64,000 nt of DNA from UBA4877 sp002399285 (GCA_036771835.1 DAIPGN010000013.1:13330-77329), one strand, 5' to 3'; counted from the stretch's first letter, positions 1 through 8,476 are shown. Program-made: numbers and translations. The notes: generated from the sequence alone by a model not told the origin.

Positions 1-2
1 CC

Positions 3-374
3 ACACTCTCCACCAAGGTATACGACGAGCAGAATTTCGAGCTGTATAACATGGCCTGGACGCTGTCCATAGATCCCGATCCTTCCGGCATATTCTCCAT
101 AAAGCAGGCGGAGAAGGGCGGATTCAACTCGGGAGGATGGGACAATAAAGAGAGCGAAGAGCTGATACAGCAGGGCCTCAGGGAGACTGACCAGGCGAAG
201 AGGAAAGAGATATACCAGCAATGGATGGAATTGGCAAACGACGATCTTCCTTACATCTTCCTGAGCTATGCCGACGATGCGTACGGCGTAAGCTCCAGGG
301 TAAAGAATCTGGTGGTAAGCCCATATGAAGAGTGGACGTATAACGTCTATCAGACCGAACTGGCAAATCAATAA
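3..374 (+). CDS. Peptide ABC transporter substrate-binding protein, C-terminal part (5' end outside window)
   Basis: The reading frame is open from the first bases of the window and ends at a TAA, so only about 123 C-terminal residues are present. The segment reads like the end of a family 5 (OppA/DppA) extracytoplasmic solute-binding protein, with a Trp-rich stretch (MAWTLSIDPDPSG), a GGWDNKESEELIQQG block and a YIFLSY region typical of the last lobe. Family members are lipoproteins or secreted proteins that deliver oligopeptides to the OppBC permease. It is followed by permease and ATPase genes on the same strand, which supports the call. Substrate class (dipeptide, oligopeptide, nickel or sugar) cannot be told from this fragment. 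Confidence 0.85.
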   Translation, partial: TLSTKVYDEQNFELYNMAWTLSIDPDPSGIFSIKQAEKGGFNSGGWDNKESEELIQQGLRETDQAKRKEIYQQWMELANDDLPYIFLSYADDAYGVSSRVKNLVVSPYEEWTYNVYQTELANQ

Positions 375-382
375 AACAGGCT

Positions 383-405
383 GCGCCCGGCCTTAGGCCG
401 GGCGC
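383..405 (+). terminator. GC-rich hairpin between SBP and permease genes
   Basis: A perfect 10-bp stem GCGCCCGGCC / GGCCGGGCGC with a 3-nt loop lies between the SBP stop and the SD of the permease. Only ATATTT follows, so it is a weak terminator. In ABC operons such hairpins after the SBP gene usually protect the SBP mRNA and reduce read-through into the permease genes; that role is inferred. Confidence 0.6.
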
Positions 406-427
406 ATATTTCAAAGGAGGGAGACTT

Positions 428-1390
428 TTGAGGCAGTACATCACGAGAAGACTCATACAGATGATCCCCATACTGATAGGCGTATCCATTCTCCTTTTCT
501 GCATACTGCAGATGGCTCCGGGCGACATATTATCAGCCAATGTAAACCCGCATATGACCGCGGAGATCAAACAGGAGCTCAGGCATCAGATGCATTTGGA
601 CCAGCCTGCGTACGTACAGTACTTCTATTGGATGAAGGGAGTGGTGAAGGGCGATTTCGGTGATTCATACTATTTTAAACAGCCGGTAACTACGGTCATC
701 AAGACCTATATATGGAATTCATTTATTCTTTCTCTTGTGTCGTTTATACTGAGCGTTATCATTTCCATACCCATAGGCGTGGTATCCGCCACCAGGCAGT
801 ATTCCAAGTTCGACTATTTCTTTACGGTGGTGGCGCTTATAGGCATATCCATTCCAGCCTTTTATTTCGGTCTGCTTCTCATAAAGTGGTTTGCCGTGGA
901 TCTGCATGCCTTTCCAGTATCGGGTATGTCGACGCCGGGGACTAATCTAAGAGGCATCGGCGCGGCCGGGGATACGCTGTATCATATGTTCCTGCCCTGT
1001 CTGGTGTTGACCCTCGGCAGCGTGGCAGAGCTTATGAGATACACCCGTTCGTCCATGCTGGAAGTAATAAAACAGGACTACATTAAGACAGCCAGGGCAA
1101 AGGGACTTAAGGAAAAGGTCGTCATATACAAGCACGCCCTGAGGAACGCCATGATACCCGTGGTGACTATATTCGGCATGTGGCTGCCCAGTCTGTTTTC
1201 CGGCGCCATACTTACAGAATCCATATTCAACTGGCCGGGTATCGGTCCCATTGAGCTGCTGGCGGTAAACAACAGGGATTATCCGCTGCTCATGGGCATT
1301 AACCTGATACTTGCCCTCCTTACCCTGCTGGGCAATCTGCTCGCCGACATTACCTATGCGCTGATCGATCCCAGGATCAGGCTGAAATGA
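428..1390 (+). CDS. Peptide ABC transporter permease, OppB/DppB family
   Basis: A 320-aa membrane protein of normal OppB/DppB length. It opens with the family signature MRQYITRRLIQMIPILIGVS (TM1), has five more hydrophobic segments, and carries the cytoplasmic EAA-like loop around residues 205-235 (SMLEVIKQDYIKTARAKGL) that docks onto the ATPases. The family-typical end DPRIRLK is present. The start is a TTG at 428, 7 nt after the strong SD AAAGGAGG at 413-420. It forms the inner-membrane channel with the next gene product and imports peptides bound by the upstream SBP. It lies in a tight operon with C, D and F components downstream. Confidence 0.93.
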   Translation: MRQYITRRLIQMIPILIGVSILLFCILQMAPGDILSANVNPHMTAEIKQELRHQMHLDQPAYVQYFYWMKGVVKGDFGDSYYFKQPVTTVIKTYIWNSFILSLVSFILSVIISIPIGVVSATRQYSKFDYFFTVVALIGISIPAFYFGLLLIKWFAVDLHAFPVSGMSTPGTNLRGIGAAGDTLYHMFLPCLVLTLGSVAELMRYTRSSMLEVIKQDYIKTARAKGLKEKVVIYKHALRNAMIPVVTIFGMWLPSLFSGAILTESIFNWPGIGPIELLAVNNRDYPLLMGINLILALLTLLGNLLADITYALIDPRIRLK

Positions 1391-1408
1391 GAATGGAGAT
1401 GATAGGAT

Positions 1409-2323
1409 ATGGAAGCAAAGACTAGTGAAGAGGTAAAGCTGAGTGAGGAGGGGATAATGAGCCCGTGGAGGTTAGCATGGAGGAGGCTTAAGAGGGATAA
1501 GCTGGCCATGCTTGGACTTTACATACTCGCGTTTATGGTTTTGATTTCGGTGATAGGGCCGCTCTTATCTCCATACACGATGGAAGAGATGGACCTTTCA
1601 AATATACAATCACCGCCGTCTTTCAAACATCCGTTAGGTACAGACGAGGTGGGTAGAGACGAGATGACACGGTTATTTTATGCCGGTAGGATATCGCTCT
1701 CCGTGGGGCTGTTTGCCGTGGTTATAAGTACCGTCATAGGCAGCGCTCTTGGCGGGATAGCGGGCTACTATGGTGGATTCGTCGATACCTTGATAATGCG
1801 TATCGTGGATATATTTATGTCGTTCCCGTTTTTGCCGCTGCTCATTACCATAGCGGCGGTGATGTCGGATTGGAAGGTACCTCCGCAATACAGGATGTTT
1901 GTGGTAATGTTACTGATAGGCGTATTGTCCTGGCCTAGCCTTACAAGGATAGTGAGGGGCCAGATACTGTCCCTTAGAGAACAGGAATTTATGCAGGCGG
2001 CGGAGGCTTTGGGTATAAGGGATAAGAGCAAGATATTCCGGCACCTGCTGCCAAATACATATGCCTCCATCATAGTTTCGGCCACCCTTGGTTTGGGTGG
2101 TGCCATACTCACCGAATCTTCACTGAGTTTTCTCGGATTAGGGGTAACGCCACCCACGCCGTCGTGGGGACAGATGATCCAGGTGGCAAGGGATGTATAT
2201 ACACTGCAGACACAGCCGTGGCTATGGGTGCCGCCGGGCATATGCATATTCCTTACGGTTATGGCAATCAATCTTTTCGGAGACGGCCTCAGGGATGCAT
2301 TAGACCCGCGGCTGAATAGATAG
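1409..2323 (+). CDS. Peptide ABC transporter permease, OppC/DppC family
   Basis: A 304-aa second permease subunit. The N-terminus has the OppC_N segment (WRRLKRDKLAMLGLYIL, TM1, residues 25-42) and PLGTDEVGRDEMTRLFYAGR, a hallmark of OppC/DppC, at about residues 75-95. Five further membrane spans follow, with the EAA loop REQEFMQAAEALG near 190-205, and the characteristic end GDGLRDALDPRLNR. It heterodimerises with the OppB-type protein encoded 18 nt upstream. ATG start preceded by a GGAG-containing SD. Confidence 0.93.
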   Translation: MEAKTSEEVKLSEEGIMSPWRLAWRRLKRDKLAMLGLYILAFMVLISVIGPLLSPYTMEEMDLSNIQSPPSFKHPLGTDEVGRDEMTRLFYAGRISLSVGLFAVVISTVIGSALGGIAGYYGGFVDTLIMRIVDIFMSFPFLPLLITIAAVMSDWKVPPQYRMFVVMLLIGVLSWPSLTRIVRGQILSLREQEFMQAAEALGIRDKSKIFRHLLPNTYASIIVSATLGLGGAILTESSLSFLGLGVTPPTPSWGQMIQVARDVYTLQTQPWLWVPPGICIFLTVMAINLFGDGLRDALDPRLNR

Positions 2324-2335
2324 GAGGGATGGATC

Positions 2336-3310
2336 GTGACAGAGGATCTGCTGTCCGTACGCGACCTGAGGACCTATTTCCCAACGGAGGATGGTCTGGT
2401 AAAGGCCGTGGACGGGATAAGCTTTAAGATAAAAAAGGGAGAAATGGTGGGCATCGTCGGCGAATCGGGCTGCGGCAAGAGCATGACGGCCATGTCCATT
2501 CTGCGGCTGATAGACCCGCCGGGAAAGATAGAATCGGGCGAGATATTGTTTGACGGCGTAAACTTAACCAAATTAAAGGAAACGGAGATACAGAAGATCA
2601 GGGGAGGAAGCATATCCATAATATTCCAGGAGCCCATGACCTCGCTCAATCCGGTATTCACCATCGGAGAACAGATAGAGGAGGCCATAATGCTGCATCA
2701 GGGACTGGATAAGGAAAAGGCGCGGGAAGCAGCGGTAAAGATGCTGAACACCGTGGGCATACCGCGGGCAGACGAGGTGGTGGACGAATATCCCCATGAG
2801 CTTTCCGGCGGTATGAGGCAGAGGGCGATGATAGCCATGGCCATATCCTGCAACCCCAAGCTGCTCATTGCCGACGAACCTACGACGGCGCTGGACGTTA
2901 CCATACAGGCTCAGATACTGGAGCTGATGAAGGACCTGCAGAATCGGCTGGGATCTTCGGTCATGCTCATTACCCACGACCTCGGCGTGATCGCGGAGAT
3001 GGCCAGCTACGTGATAGTCATGTATGCGGGCAAGATAGTGGAGGAGGCCGAGGTGACGGAGCTCTTTAAGCACGCTAAGCACCCGTACACCATGGGGCTG
3101 CTGCAGTCCAAACCCGTCATAGTGAAGGACGAGGACAGGCTGAAATCCATACCCGGCCAGGTGCCCAATCCGCTGCATATGCCGAAGGGATGCTATTTTC
3201 ATCCCCGCTGCGAATTTGCGACCGATAAATGCAGAGAGAGCCAGCCGCAGCTAAAAGAGGTATGCGAAGGACATAAGGCTGCCTGCTGGTTGTATGAGGG
3301 GGCGATGTAA
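2336..3310 (+). CDS. Peptide ABC transporter ATP-binding protein, OppD/DppD family
   Basis: A 324-aa ATPase. It shows Walker A (GESGCGKS, about residues 42-49), a Q-loop (IFQEPMTSLNP), the signature LSGGMRQR, Walker B with catalytic Glu (LLIADEPTTALD) and the switch His (ITHDLG). The C-terminal oligopeptide/dipeptide extension includes a CYFHPRCEFATDKCRESQP cysteine segment; in related OppD/F proteins four such cysteines can hold an iron-sulfur cluster. Starts at GTG 2336 after the SD TAGGAGGGA. Its TAA shares an A with the next gene's ATG (TAATG), implying translational coupling with its OppF partner. Confidence 0.94.
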   Translation: MTEDLLSVRDLRTYFPTEDGLVKAVDGISFKIKKGEMVGIVGESGCGKSMTAMSILRLIDPPGKIESGEILFDGVNLTKLKETEIQKIRGGSISIIFQEPMTSLNPVFTIGEQIEEAIMLHQGLDKEKAREAAVKMLNTVGIPRADEVVDEYPHELSGGMRQRAMIAMAISCNPKLLIADEPTTALDVTIQAQILELMKDLQNRLGSSVMLITHDLGVIAEMASYVIVMYAGKIVEEAEVTELFKHAKHPYTMGLLQSKPVIVKDEDRLKSIPGQVPNPLHMPKGCYFHPRCEFATDKCRESQPQLKEVCEGHKAACWLYEGAM

Positions 3311-4275
3311 TGGGCGAGGTGTTGTTAAAGGTAGATGATCTCAAGAAGTATTTTCCAATAACGGAGGGCGTATTCCAGCACACCGTCGGATATGTGAAGG
3401 CGGTGGACGGGGTATCCTTTGAGATAAATAAGGGAGAGACCTTCGGCCTAGTTGGCGAGTCGGGCTGCGGCAAGACCACCCTCGGACGGACGATAATAAG
3501 GCTGCAGGATAAGACGGAGGGAGACGTGACCTTTAAGGGAATGAAGGTCTTTGACCTGAAAAAGGAGGAACTTCGGAAACTGCGTCCCAAAATGCAGATA
3601 ATATTTCAGGACCCATACAGCTCGCTCAATCCGAGGATGACCGTGGGGGAGATCGTAGGGGAGGCCCTGGCAGAGCACGGCATGGCGGCCGGCAGGGAAG
3701 TGGAGGACAGGGTGCTGAAGACCTTGGAGCTGTGCGGCCTCAGCCCGTACCATATCAAGAGATATCCCCACGAGTTTTCGGGGGGCCAGAGGCAGAGGAT
3801 AGGCATTGCCAGAGCGCTCATCCTGAATCCCGACTTCGTCGTGGCCGATGAGCCGGTGTCTGCCCTGGACGTATCCATTCAGGCGCAGATCGTCAATCTT
3901 CTGATGGATCTGCAGCAAAGCTACGGCTTTACATACCTGTTCATTTCCCACGACCTGAGCGTGGTAAAGCATATAAGCCACAGGGTGGGCGTGATGTACG
4001 TGGGGTCGTTAGTGGAGATGGCGGACAAAAAGGAGCTCTATGCAAACCCGCTGCATCCATACACCAAGGCGCTGCTGTCGGCGGTGCCGATACCCGACCC
4101 TACGATAAAAAGAGATAGGATAATACTGGAGGGTGACATTCCCAGCCCGGCAAATCCTCCATCGGGCTGCAAGTTCCATACGCGCTGCCCCTATGCGATG
4201 GAAAAATGCAGCGAGGAGATACCCGAATACAGGAACGTGGGAGGCGGGCATTTCGTTGCCTGTCACCTGGTATAG
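3310..4275 (+). CDS. Peptide ABC transporter ATP-binding protein, OppF/DppF family
   Basis: A 321-aa ATPase, paralogous to the preceding one and forming the heterodimeric motor. The N-terminus has the OppF-type FPITEGVFQHTVGYVKAVDG. Walker A GESGCGKTT, Q-loop IFQDPYSSLNP, signature FSGGQRQR, Walker B FVVADEPVSALD and switch ISHDLS follow in order. The C-terminal extension has the Cys motif CKFHTRCPYAMEKCSEEIP. The ATG overlaps the stop of the OppD gene by 1 nt. It closes the transport operon apart from a small membrane ORF just downstream. Confidence 0.94.
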   Translation: MGEVLLKVDDLKKYFPITEGVFQHTVGYVKAVDGVSFEINKGETFGLVGESGCGKTTLGRTIIRLQDKTEGDVTFKGMKVFDLKKEELRKLRPKMQIIFQDPYSSLNPRMTVGEIVGEALAEHGMAAGREVEDRVLKTLELCGLSPYHIKRYPHEFSGGQRQRIGIARALILNPDFVVADEPVSALDVSIQAQIVNLLMDLQQSYGFTYLFISHDLSVVKHISHRVGVMYVGSLVEMADKKELYANPLHPYTKALLSAVPIPDPTIKRDRIILEGDIPSPANPPSGCKFHTRCPYAMEKCSEEIPEYRNVGGGHFVACHLV

Positions 4276-4281
4276 GCGGTG

Positions 4282-4446
4282 ATGGGGTTGAAGGACGGGA
4301 AGGAGACCGGGGACGCCGGACTGGAACGGAAGGATATACTGGCGATGATAATCGCCCAGCTGGAAATACTGCTTCCGCTGGCTGCGATATCCATCGGAGG
4401 TATGGCCCTCATATTGTTTTTGATAACCAAGTTCTGGATGAAGTGA
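4282..4446 (+). CDS. Small single-span membrane protein at the end of the peptide-transport operon
   Basis: A 54-aa ORF begins 6 nt after the OppF stop (ATG 4282, or GTG 4279 in frame). Residues 1-18 are charged (MGLKDGKETGDAGLERKD); residues 19-51 are strongly hydrophobic (LAMIIAQLEILLPLAAISIG and on), ending in FWMK. It therefore looks like one or two short helices with a cytoplasmic charged tail. No family is recognised. A terminator follows immediately, so it is the last cistron of the operon. It may be an accessory subunit or simply a conserved small membrane peptide; conservation beside OppF in other genomes would settle whether it is a gene. Confidence 0.5.
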   Translation: MGLKDGKETGDAGLERKDILAMIIAQLEILLPLAAISIGGMALILFLITKFWMK

Positions 4447-4447
4447 T

Positions 4448-4490
4448 AAAAAGAGTAACCTGCCGGTTATTTTTGCGGGTTACTCTTTTT
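4448..4490. terminator. Bidirectional intrinsic terminator between the Opp operon and dinB
   Basis: AAAAAGAGTAACC (4448-4460) pairs with GGTTACTCTTTTT (4478-4490). The A-run on one side and T-run on the other make it work on both strands. It overlaps the last codons and stop of the minus-strand polymerase gene. Confidence 0.85.
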
Positions 4491-5616
4491 TCAGCTTTCT
4501 GCCGGGGAAGATGACCTCCTTGTCAAACTGCTGATTTATCTCTTTAACAAGTGTATCTATGCGCGCGTCATGCATGGCGTCGAATATGGTGAGCTGGACG
4601 GGCGCCTCCCCGGTAAGGTTGGAGACGGACACCCCGATGAGCCTTATGGGCGCCTTTATGTCGAGAGAGTCGATTATGGACAGGGCCAGGCCGGTTATGT
4701 CCTTTTCCTCGTAGAACGGCCGGTCGGCCGTCCTGCTGCGGGTGTATGACTTAAAATCCGCGGTCTTGTACTTTACCGTCACCGTCCTTGCGTAGAACCC
4801 GTGCTTTTTCAGAGATGCCGCCACCTCTTTGCAAAAGTCCCGCACATATGTCTTGAGCTGTGATTTATCAGTGGTGTCCCTCTCCAAAGTGGTCTCCCGC
4901 CCTATGGACTTCGTCTCGCTCTCGGTCTCCACCGGCCTGTTGTCTATGCCGCGTATGAGATCGAATATCTCCGAGCCGAACTTTCCGAATAGGGATATAA
5001 GCTGTTCCCTGGTCAGTTTGAGCATGTCGTCCACGGTGTAGATGCCTATATCATTCAGCTTGGATGCCGACTTCCCGCCGATGCCGTATACCTTTCGTAC
5101 AGGCAGAGGACGCAGAATATCCGGCACCATATCCTCCGTGATCACCATGAGGCCGTCGGGCTTGTTCCAGTCGGAGGCCAGTTTGGCTAAGAATTTGTTG
5201 TACGATACCCCGGCGGATACGGTAAGACCGGTGGCGTCAAACACTTCCTGCTTTATGGACCGCGCCAGGGATACGGCGTCCCTTCCCGTGACGTCCAGAT
5301 ATGCCTCGTCGATGGAGAGCGGCTCTATTATGCCGGTATACTTCCGGAATATGCCGAATACGGTGCTTGATACTTCCCTGTATCTCGAAAACCGCGTGGG
5401 CAGGAAGATCCCGCCGGGACACAGCGCCCGAGCCTGGAACATTGGCATGGCCGAATGGATCCCGTACTTGCGCGCCTCATAGGAGGCTGTGGAGACGACG
5501 CCCCTTCCCGATATGCCTCCCACTATCACGGGTTTGCCCTTGAGCTCGGGGTTATCCCTCTGCTCCACGGACGCGAAGAAGGCGTCCATATCCATGTGTA
5601 TGATACTCCTTTTCAT
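4480..5616 (-). CDS. dinB: DNA polymerase IV (Y-family translesion polymerase)
   Basis: About 378 aa from the ATG at 5616. It opens with the Y-family catalytic motif IIHMDMDAFFASVEQ (first metal-binding Asp) and contains SIDEAYLDVTG near residue 100, whose DE pair gives the other catalytic carboxylates. The thumb helix-hairpin-helix (VRKVYGIGGKSASKL) and the little-finger domain follow. The enzyme bypasses DNA lesions, with low fidelity. The ORF could start at GTG 5628, but AAGGTGGT lies about 7 nt before ATG 5616, which is the more likely start. Single gene, transcribed toward the Opp operon and ending inside the shared terminator. No LexA box was recognised upstream. Confidence 0.93.
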   Translation of the reverse strand: MKRSIIHMDMDAFFASVEQRDNPELKGKPVIVGGISGRGVVSTASYEARKYGIHSAMPMFQARALCPGGIFLPTRFSRYREVSSTVFGIFRKYTGIIEPLSIDEAYLDVTGRDAVSLARSIKQEVFDATGLTVSAGVSYNKFLAKLASDWNKPDGLMVITEDMVPDILRPLPVRKVYGIGGKSASKLNDIGIYTVDDMLKLTREQLISLFGKFGSEIFDLIRGIDNRPVETESETKSIGRETTLERDTTDKSQLKTYVRDFCKEVAASLKKHGFYARTVTVKYKTADFKSYTRSRTADRPFYEEKDITGLALSIIDSLDIKAPIRLIGVSVSNLTGEAPVQLTIFDAMHDARIDTLVKEINQQFDKEVIFPGRKLKKE

Positions 5617-5744
5617 ACGCCGCACCACCTTGAATAAATTATATCATAATGGAATTGAATTCAGTATTAAAGATATACATTTGGTGAAAATAGACACATG
5701 CCATACTGCGCCAAAAGCGCTGCACATTTTTAGTTGCCATAGAT

Positions 5745-5829
5745 AGCAGACAAACTGCAGACTGCGATAAAGCGCGCAGCGAGCAAAATTGCCGTGCAAT
5801 TTCGCGGTTGCGCAGTCTGGCGGCCTGAG
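5745..5829 (+). repeat. Intergenic hairpin repeat, copy A
   Basis: Contains GCAGACAAACTGCAG, then GTGCAATTTCGCGGTTGCGC and GCGGCCTGAG, the same ordered blocks as copies near 7.1 and 27.9 kb. The outer arms CAGACTGCG / CGCAGTCTG differ in sequence from the other copies but still pair, as expected if structure is what is kept. Confidence 0.6.
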
Positions 5830-5833
5830 AGAT

Positions 5834-5876
5834 TTAACCTTTCCTTAACAAACTAAACAGGTCAAAGTGATATTAT
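5834..5876 (+). promoter_or_regulatory. Promoter with Pho-box-like direct repeat
   Basis: TTAACC (5834-5839) and TTAACA (5845-5850) are direct repeats 11 bp apart, followed after exactly 20 bp by TATTAT (5871-5876). The same geometry occurs at 33.4 kb and 49.2 kb. PhoP of Firmicutes binds TTAACA-like repeats with 11-bp period, so control by phosphate starvation is a reasonable inference for the lipoprotein gene that follows. Confidence 0.5.
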
Positions 5877-5908
5877 ATGCATATAAACAGAAAAAATGGG
5901 GTGATGAT

Positions 5909-7057
5909 ATGAAGTATGCGAAAACGATGATGATCATTCTTCTATCTATGACGTTGGTGCTTGCGGGATGCGGCAGTGTGAAGAAGCCCAAGCAGACGGT
6001 AAAGCCGCCCTCGCCTCCACCGGCCGAAGAGCAGCAGGGAAGCAGTGCATCCGTGCAGCCCAAGGGCATAGAGCTGGACAGCGTGGACTATGTTAAGTTC
6101 TTGGATGAGCAAAACGGCCTGGCCGTGTCCGGCGGCAAAGCCTACAGGACGCGGGACGGGGCGAAAAGCTGGACCGATATCACGCCCGATACCACAGGCA
6201 GCATAGGCGAGAGGTCGATATTTTTCATAGACAAGGATAACGGCTGGATCGGCATAGGCGACTTCGACAGGCCGGATCAAAATTCAAACGGACGGAAGGG
6301 AGAGGTCTTTGCCACCCATGACGGCGGCGCATCATGGAAGAAAACAGATATTGACGATCTTGCGAGTCCGCAGATATATTTTATAGATAAAGACAACGGA
6401 TGGATACTGGACCACAAGGATGCGGCCATGATGCATGAGGCGGTGGCCGTTCTGAGGACTACGGATGGCGGCGGCACATGGCAGACCGTAAACGAGACCG
6501 ACCCGCAGAATGAGAAGCAGGGAGACCTGCCGTTTTCCGGCCATAAGTCGGGAATTGCCTTTGCGGATAAGGATACGGGCTACGTCACGGGATACACGCC
6601 CGTAGACGGCAGGGTGTATCTCTATGCAACGGCGGACGGCGGCAAGACTTGGCAGGACGCCTCCTTTGCCGTGGGAAAGCAGCTGGCCGGCGGGCAGTAC
6701 AGCTCTTATCCGCCGGTGTTCTTTGATGGGAAGAACGGCATACTTCCCATAGGCGGCGGTGAAAAATTTGCCGTGTACTCCACCTCGGACGGGGGAAAGG
6801 CCTGGGGCAGCCCGACGCTGCTGGATGCGGCCGTTCAGGACGTGGAGATGAGCTTTATTGACAAAGATAACTGGGTCGTTGCCGACGGAAAATATATATA
6901 CTCCACCGCCGACGGCGGCAAAACGTGGGCAAAGACGCAGCCCGACTTGAGTATTGCCGATGCCACCGAGATAAATTTTGTATCGGCAAAGCAGGGATAT
7001 ATGGTCATAAACAATAAACTATATACTACCCGGGACGGGGGAAGCACCTGGGAATAG
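5909..7057 (+). CDS. Lipoprotein with seven Asp-box (Ycf48/BNR-like) beta-propeller repeats
   Basis: A 382-aa lipoprotein. The start is ATG 5909 (MKYAKTMMIILLSMTLVLAGC) after GGGGTGATG; the lipobox LAGC gives lipidation at about residue 20. A Pro/Glu/Gln linker follows, then seven blades, each with an F-x-D-x-x-N-G-W half and an Asp box of type S/T-x-D-G-G-x-x-W (for example FATHDGGASWKKT, RTTDGGGTWQTV, YSTADGGKTWAKT, TTRDGGSTWE). Seven repeats would close a propeller. Homologous folds include Ycf48/HCF136, sortilin-like domains and sialidases, but there are no sialidase active-site features. It sits outside the membrane; the ligand is unknown. It has its own Pho-box-like promoter. Confidence 0.75.
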   Translation: MKYAKTMMIILLSMTLVLAGCGSVKKPKQTVKPPSPPPAEEQQGSSASVQPKGIELDSVDYVKFLDEQNGLAVSGGKAYRTRDGAKSWTDITPDTTGSIGERSIFFIDKDNGWIGIGDFDRPDQNSNGRKGEVFATHDGGASWKKTDIDDLASPQIYFIDKDNGWILDHKDAAMMHEAVAVLRTTDGGGTWQTVNETDPQNEKQGDLPFSGHKSGIAFADKDTGYVTGYTPVDGRVYLYATADGGKTWQDASFAVGKQLAGGQYSSYPPVFFDGKNGILPIGGGEKFAVYSTSDGGKAWGSPTLLDAAVQDVEMSFIDKDNWVVADGKYIYSTADGGKTWAKTQPDLSIADATEINFVSAKQGYMVINNKLYTTRDGGSTWE

Positions 7058-7065
7058 GCTAGGCA

Positions 7066-7161
7066 CAGGCCGTGCCATTCTCGAGCAACCGCGAAATTGC
7101 GCAGCAATTTCCCTTGCTGCGTTGGCTTGCACGATTTGTCACGGCCTGCCAGTTTGTCTGC
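7066..7161 (-). repeat. Intergenic hairpin repeat, copy B (inverted)
   Basis: On the minus strand it reads GCAGACAAACTGGCAGGCC, GTGACAAATCGTGCAA, an insertion, then GCAATTTCGCGGTTGC and CGAGAATGGCACGGCCTG. The ends CAGGCCGTG and CACGGCCTG pair. It has the same block order as the copy at 27.9 kb plus an internal CAGCAAGGGAAATTGCTG hairpin. Confidence 0.65.
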
Positions 7162-7166
7162 AACCT

Positions 7167-7194
7167 GAGCCGGACCATTTTTATGGCCCGGCTC
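7167..7194 (+). terminator. Hairpin terminator after the propeller lipoprotein gene
   Basis: GAGCCGG-CCAT pairs with ATGG-CCGGCTC around a short T-rich loop; the tail TATATT is only partly U-rich. It lies between repeat copy B and the next promoter. Confidence 0.6.
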
Positions 7195-7198
7195 TATA

Positions 7199-7227
7199 TT
7201 GACTGTAAACTATCAAAGTGCTAATAT
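7199..7227 (+). promoter_or_regulatory. Sigma-A type promoter for the MFS gene
   Basis: TTGACT (7199-7204), 17-bp spacer, TAATAT (7222-7227). It overlaps the 5' end of the longest open frame, which rules out a TTG start at 7199. Confidence 0.75.
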
Positions 7228-7258
7228 TTTCTTATATGTAGATCGAATAGAAAAGAGA

Positions 7259-8473
7259 ATGCATATGACAATGTTTTCGGCACTCTCCCATAGAAATTTC
7301 CGGCTCTTCTGGTACGGGCAGTGCATCTCCATGATAGGCTCGTGGATGCAGAACGTTGGCCAGGCCTGGCTGATACTTCAGCTTACCAATTCGCCGTTCC
7401 TTCTGGGATTGATAACCACGCTGCAGACCCTTCCCATTATGATACTTTCTCTGTTTGCAGGTGTCTATATTGACCGCTTCCCCAAGCGCAATCTGGTCAT
7501 ATTAACTCAGACCGGTCTGATGATCTTGGCATTCTTACTGTCTTTTATAACGCTGTCAGGCATAGCTAAATACTGGCATGTGGCGGTGCTGGCGACCCTT
7601 TTGGGCCTCTTGAACACCATAGACAATCCGGCTAGGCAGGCTCTTTTGATAGACCTGGTGGGGAAGGACGACCTTCTCAACGCAATAGCCCTGAACTCAT
7701 CCGCATTTAACCTTGCGAGGATCATCGGCCCCGCCGTGGCGGGCATACTGATAGGCTATCTGGGCATAGGGCTTTGTTTTTTGATCAACGGTCTTTCGTT
7801 CGTAGTGGTCATCATCGTGCTGCTTCGCATAGACGTAAAGGGCGAAGTGCGAAGCATGACTGACGGAGCTTCCTTTAAAAGGGACATGGCGGAGGGCATC
7901 CGCTACGTTGCCAAAACGCCCAGGATATATGTGGCTATGCTGCTGATGTTTTTGATAAGCACGTTTGCAATGAACTTTAATATATTGGTGCCGGTATTTA
8001 TTAAAATAGACCTGGGGATGAATGCATCCCGGTACGGCTTTTTGATGGCGGCCATGGGCGGCGGCGCGCTGGCCGGAGCGCTCACACTGGCGCAAAGCGC
8101 TAAAAAGGGCGCCCGCATGAGGGTGCTTTTCCTCGGTGCATTTTGGTTCTCCATATTTGAGGGAATACTCGGGTTTGCATCCGGACTTGGCACTTCCATG
8201 ATCTTCATAGCACTGACGGGATTCTTCATGATAATATTCAGCGCTACCTGCAACACCACGGTGCAGGTCAATTCCGAAGATAATGTCAGGGGCAGGGTGA
8301 TGAGCGTGTATAATCTCGTATATAACGGCGTTGCCCCCATCGGCTCGATGTATGCGGGAACTCTTTCCGAGAATTTGGGCGCGGGATGGACGTTCGTCAT
8401 CTCCGGCGTCATAGGCGTGATTTCCTGCCTCATAGCGTACATAGCGGCGAATAAGAGAAAGGTCAGCATATAA
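7259..8473 (+). CDS. MFS transporter (enterobactin exporter/EntS-like, MFS_3 family)
   Basis: About 404 aa with 12 predicted membrane helices. The family opening FSALSHRNFRLFWYGQCISMIGSWMQ is typical of the MFS_3/EntS-like exporters, and VYIDRFPKRN (loop 2-3) is the conserved MFS loop. FNLARIIGPAVAGILIG resembles the family's motif C-like region. The longest frame begins at TTG 7199, but that codon is the -35 box, so translation starts at ATG 7259, 7265 or 7271; AAAAGAGA serves as a weak SD. Probable drug or metabolite efflux; the substrate cannot be read from sequence. Monocistronic, with its own promoter and terminator. Confidence 0.85.
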   Translation: MHMTMFSALSHRNFRLFWYGQCISMIGSWMQNVGQAWLILQLTNSPFLLGLITTLQTLPIMILSLFAGVYIDRFPKRNLVILTQTGLMILAFLLSFITLSGIAKYWHVAVLATLLGLLNTIDNPARQALLIDLVGKDDLLNAIALNSSAFNLARIIGPAVAGILIGYLGIGLCFLINGLSFVVVIIVLLRIDVKGEVRSMTDGASFKRDMAEGIRYVAKTPRIYVAMLLMFLISTFAMNFNILVPVFIKIDLGMNASRYGFLMAAMGGGALAGALTLAQSAKKGARMRVLFLGAFWFSIFEGILGFASGLGTSMIFIALTGFFMIIFSATCNTTVQVNSEDNVRGRVMSVYNLVYNGVAPIGSMYAGTLSENLGAGWTFVISGVIGVISCLIAYIAANKRKVSI

Positions 8474-8476
8474 ATT

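Noticed and set aside
3..4446. Nickel- or sugar-specific ABC import instead of peptide
   Set aside because: Both ATPases and permeases carry general Opp/Dpp features; the SBP is too incomplete to support a special substrate, so the general peptide call was kept.
7199..7258. N-terminal extension of the MFS protein starting at TTG 7199
   Set aside because: TTG 7199 is part of a good -35 box with a matching -10 box at 17-bp spacing, so the extension cannot be translated from this promoter.
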